In this document: positions 5,144 through 6,805 of the stretch, piece by piece
Layout of the letters: the number at the start of each line of letters is the position of its first letter
Position numbering within the stretch: the stretch's first letter is position 1
NCBI GenBank assembly: GCA_015489285.1
Contig: WGAA01000115.1
Location: 1 to 6,805, forward strand
Length of the DNA: 6,805 bases
Direction of reading: 5' to 3'
DNA from: Anaerolineae bacterium
GTDB taxonomy: Bacteria > Chloroflexota > Anaerolineae > JAADDB01
Translations under genes and position numbers: made by a program
Notes under the pieces: generated by a model
The model's input: the letters and a program-made list of their open reading frames with translations, nothing else
The model's database searches: none
What the model was told of the DNA's origin: nothing

Positions 5144-6263
5144 GCTGTTACTCACCCTCGCGTTCCCTCCCCAACGAGGGGGGATGCAACGCCACTTGGC
5201 CCAATGGGTCGCGCTCGCGGCGGACCGCTACGTGGTCAGCGCCCCCGCCTGGCCCGAAGCCCGAAGGTGGGATGCCGCGTATCCCGCCCCGGTCATACGG
5301 TGGCGGCGGGGCCCCCGGGGACGGTGGGGCTGGCGCCGGGTCCAACAGGTGGCCGAAGCACGACGGACGTTGCTCGCGGCCCGGCAGATCTTCCCCATCG
5401 GGGCCCTGGAGTTGGGCCAGGCGTGGCCCTTCGGGTGGGTGGCCTTGTGGGCCCACCGGAGGTGGGGTCTCCCTTACGATGTGTGGACCTTTGGGGACGA
5501 GATCCTCAAGCCCGTACGCTTCCCCGGCCTCCGGGGACTCACCCGGCATCTCCTGCGGCAGGCCCGCCGGGTGTACGCCATCAGCCGTTTCACCGCGCGC
5601 GTCGTCGGGAGGGTGGGCGTTCCCGAGGAACGGGTACACGTGGTCCACCCCTGGCCCGCGGCCCTCTTCCGCCCCGGCGACCGGCGCGCGGCGCGGCGGG
5701 CCCTGGGGCTCGAGGAGGACTCCCTCCTGCTCCTCACCGTTGCCCGTCTGGAACCGCGCAAGGGCGTCGACCGGGTGCTGCAGGTCTTCCCCGAATTGCT
5801 CCGCGCCTTCCCGCGGCTGCGTTATGCCGTCGTAGGGGAGGGGCGAGCTCGGTCCCGGTGGCGCGCGCTGAGCGCACGGCTGGGCGTCGATTCCCACGTC
5901 CTGTGGCCGGGAGCCCAATCCGATGAGGAACTCCTCCTGTGGTATCAGGCCGCGGACGTGTTCGTCCTCATCCCCACCCCCGGTCCTCACGAGGTGGAGG
6001 GGTTCGGCCTCGTCTTCGCGGAAGCGGCCGCGTGCGCCCTTCCCGCGGTCGCGGGGGACAACGGCGGGGTGTCCGACGCCGTACTTCACGGGAAGAGCGG
6101 CCTCATCGTGCCACCGGAGGATCCCGTGGCGTTGGGGGAGGCCCTTTCTGCCCTGCTGGCCGACGGGGATTTGCGGAGGGAGATGGGACGGAACGCCCTG
6201 GAACACGCAACCCGCCTCCGCCGCGCGGCCCACCGTTGGGTCCAGGAGGTGGCCCATGCCTGA
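5133..6263 (+). CDS. GT4-type glycosyltransferase (second of the pair)
   Basis: A 376-residue predicted GT-B glycosyltransferase. The N-terminal half begins MRRRLLLTLAFPPQRGGMQRH, where FPPQRGGMQRHL (11-22) is the acceptor-side glycine loop common in GT4 enzymes. PYDVWTFGDEILKP (114-127) corresponds to the usual 'YD-h-h-xxGxE' segment, and VYAISRFTA (147-155) follows. The donor half has LLTVARLEPRKGVDRVL (200-216) with the conserved Arg/Lys, VVGEGRARSRW (233-243), and the E-x7-E motif EGFGLVFAE (289-297), followed by the GDNGGVSDAVLHGKSGLIV stretch typical of GT4. The two glycosyltransferases share fold and motifs but are clearly divergent, so they probably add different sugars or make different linkages. 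It overlaps the first gene by 11 bp and the next by 8 bp, indicating translational coupling. Donor specificity cannot be read from the sequence. Confidence 0.93.
   Translation: MRRRLLLTLAFPPQRGGMQRHLAQWVALAADRYVVSAPAWPEARRWDAAYPAPVIRWRRGPRGRWGWRRVQQVAEARRTLLAARQIFPIGALELGQAWPFGWVALWAHRRWGLPYDVWTFGDEILKPVRFPGLRGLTRHLLRQARRVYAISRFTARVVGRVGVPEERVHVVHPWPAALFRPGDRRAARRALGLEEDSLLLLTVARLEPRKGVDRVLQVFPELLRAFPRLRYAVVGEGRARSRWRALSARLGVDSHVLWPGAQSDEELLLWYQAADVFVLIPTPGPHEVEGFGLVFAEAAACALPAVAGDNGGVSDAVLHGKSGLIVPPEDPVALGEALSALLADGDLRREMGRNALEHATRLRRAAHRWVQEVAHA
6244..6249 (+). promoter_or_regulatory. Shine-Dalgarno of the O-antigen ligase-like gene
   Basis: A perfect AGGAGG six bases before the ATG at 6256, in the same arrangement as the site at 5121-5126. 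It identifies the start of the membrane protein inside the end of the second glycosyltransferase gene. Confidence 0.8.
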
Positions 6264-6805
6264 ACTGCGCGCCCGTGCCCAATTCTTGCCCCTGATGGCC
6301 CTCCTGTTCACCTGGCTGTTCCTCACGCCGATGAGCACCGTCCCCTTCCAGGGCGAAAAGGCCCTGTCCCTCCTCGCCTTTGGGATCCTGGGGATGGGGG
6401 TGATAGGGGAGGCCGGGTGGAGTCGCTCCCTCCTCAGGTCCCCGATGACGTGGGGCGGGGTGGGAGTGGCCCTTCTTTCCACCCTGGGTGGGGTGGCCCC
6501 TCACGTGGCTTTGTGGGGGAACGACGACCGCTACATGGGGGTGCTGGTGTGGGGCGCGGCCGCGGTGCTGGGGTACGTGTGGTGGCGCGCCCGAGGGGAC
6601 GCGTGGTGGTTGGGACGGGTGTTGGGGCTGGCCTGGGGGATCTCTGCGGGGGTGCTCGTGTGGGCGCGGCTGTGGCCTCCGCCTCCCATGTCCCCTCTGG
6701 GCCCGTTGGCTGCGGCTTTGGCGGCGGGGGGGACGTTGGGGAACACGAGTTTCCTGGGTGTGGCTTCGGCCGCGAGCGCGCTCTACTTCACAGGCATGGC
6801 CGGGC
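6256..6805 (+). CDS. O-antigen ligase/polymerase-like membrane protein, N-terminal part
   Basis: ATG at 6256 opens a frame of 183 residues without a stop that runs off the right edge. It is strongly hydrophobic, with likely membrane segments at about 10-28, 36-52, 64-82, 94-111, 118-138 and 157-181. Residues 88-96 (GNDDRYMGV) resemble the 'GxxxRxxG' segment, and 158-168 (GGTLGNTSFLG) the 'GTLGNPNFLG' segment, found near the N-terminus of Wzy/WaaL-type (O-antigen ligase or polymerase) proteins. The diagnostic large periplasmic loop and Wzy_C region would lie beyond the window. In this family the proteins join or polymerise lipid-linked glycans on the outer face of the membrane, which fits two upstream glycosyltransferases. 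It overlaps the previous gene by 8 bp. Valine is written almost only as GTG (13 of 14), unlike the mixed GTC/GTG of the preceding gene. The alternative is another multi-span glycan-export protein. Confidence 0.75.
   Translation, partial: MPELRARAQFLPLMALLFTWLFLTPMSTVPFQGEKALSLLAFGILGMGVIGEAGWSRSLLRSPMTWGGVGVALLSTLGGVAPHVALWGNDDRYMGVLVWGAAAVLGYVWWRARGDAWWLGRVLGLAWGISAGVLVWARLWPPPPMSPLGPLAAALAAGGTLGNTSFLGVASAASALYFTGMAG

Noticed and set aside
5148..6482. 444-codon minus-strand frame opposite the second glycosyltransferase
   Set aside because: It is an antisense shadow of a clear GT4 enzyme with codon bias typical of GC-rich reverse frames.

Overview
The window reads as a piece of a high-GC bacterial chromosome. 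Promoters, Shine-Dalgarno sequences and gene overlaps are all bacterial in style. The organism cannot be fixed from the sequence alone. The GC-rich coding, the ArgRS and SerA types and intergenic heptad repeats would fit a thermophilic Chloroflexota-like lineage, but that is a weak inference.

Layout, left to right. (1) Bases 1-265, minus strand: the N-terminal 88 residues of an Rpn/YhgA-like PD-(D/E)XK nuclease (transposase_31 type), cut by the left edge. It has its own near-consensus promoter (308-336) in the only AT-rich patch of the window. (2) Bases about 337-617: non-coding DNA dominated by a mosaic repeat, in which four short arrays of 7-bp units (consensus TNANKCG) alternate with copies of a degenerate GC-rich element. 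(3) Bases 618-3954, minus strand: argS (arginyl-tRNA synthetase) followed 31 bp later by serA (D-3-phosphoglycerate dehydrogenase, long ACT-domain form). They probably share one transcript from a promoter at 4012-4040. (4) Bases 4034-6805, plus strand, divergent from argS: two GT4-type glycosyltransferases and the start of a multi-membrane-span O-antigen ligase/polymerase-like protein. These three overlap by 11 and 8 bp, and the second and third each have an AGGAGG six bases before the ATG. They form a translationally coupled surface-glycan operon that continues past the right edge.

The left operon is housekeeping (protein synthesis and serine biosynthesis). The right operon probably makes and polymerises or ligates a surface polysaccharide or glycan. 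The most unusual parts are the heptad/GC-element mosaic between serA and the Rpn gene, and the argS promoter whose -35 box lies inside the first codons of the divergent glycosyltransferase gene. No complete new system is visible, because both edges cut genes.
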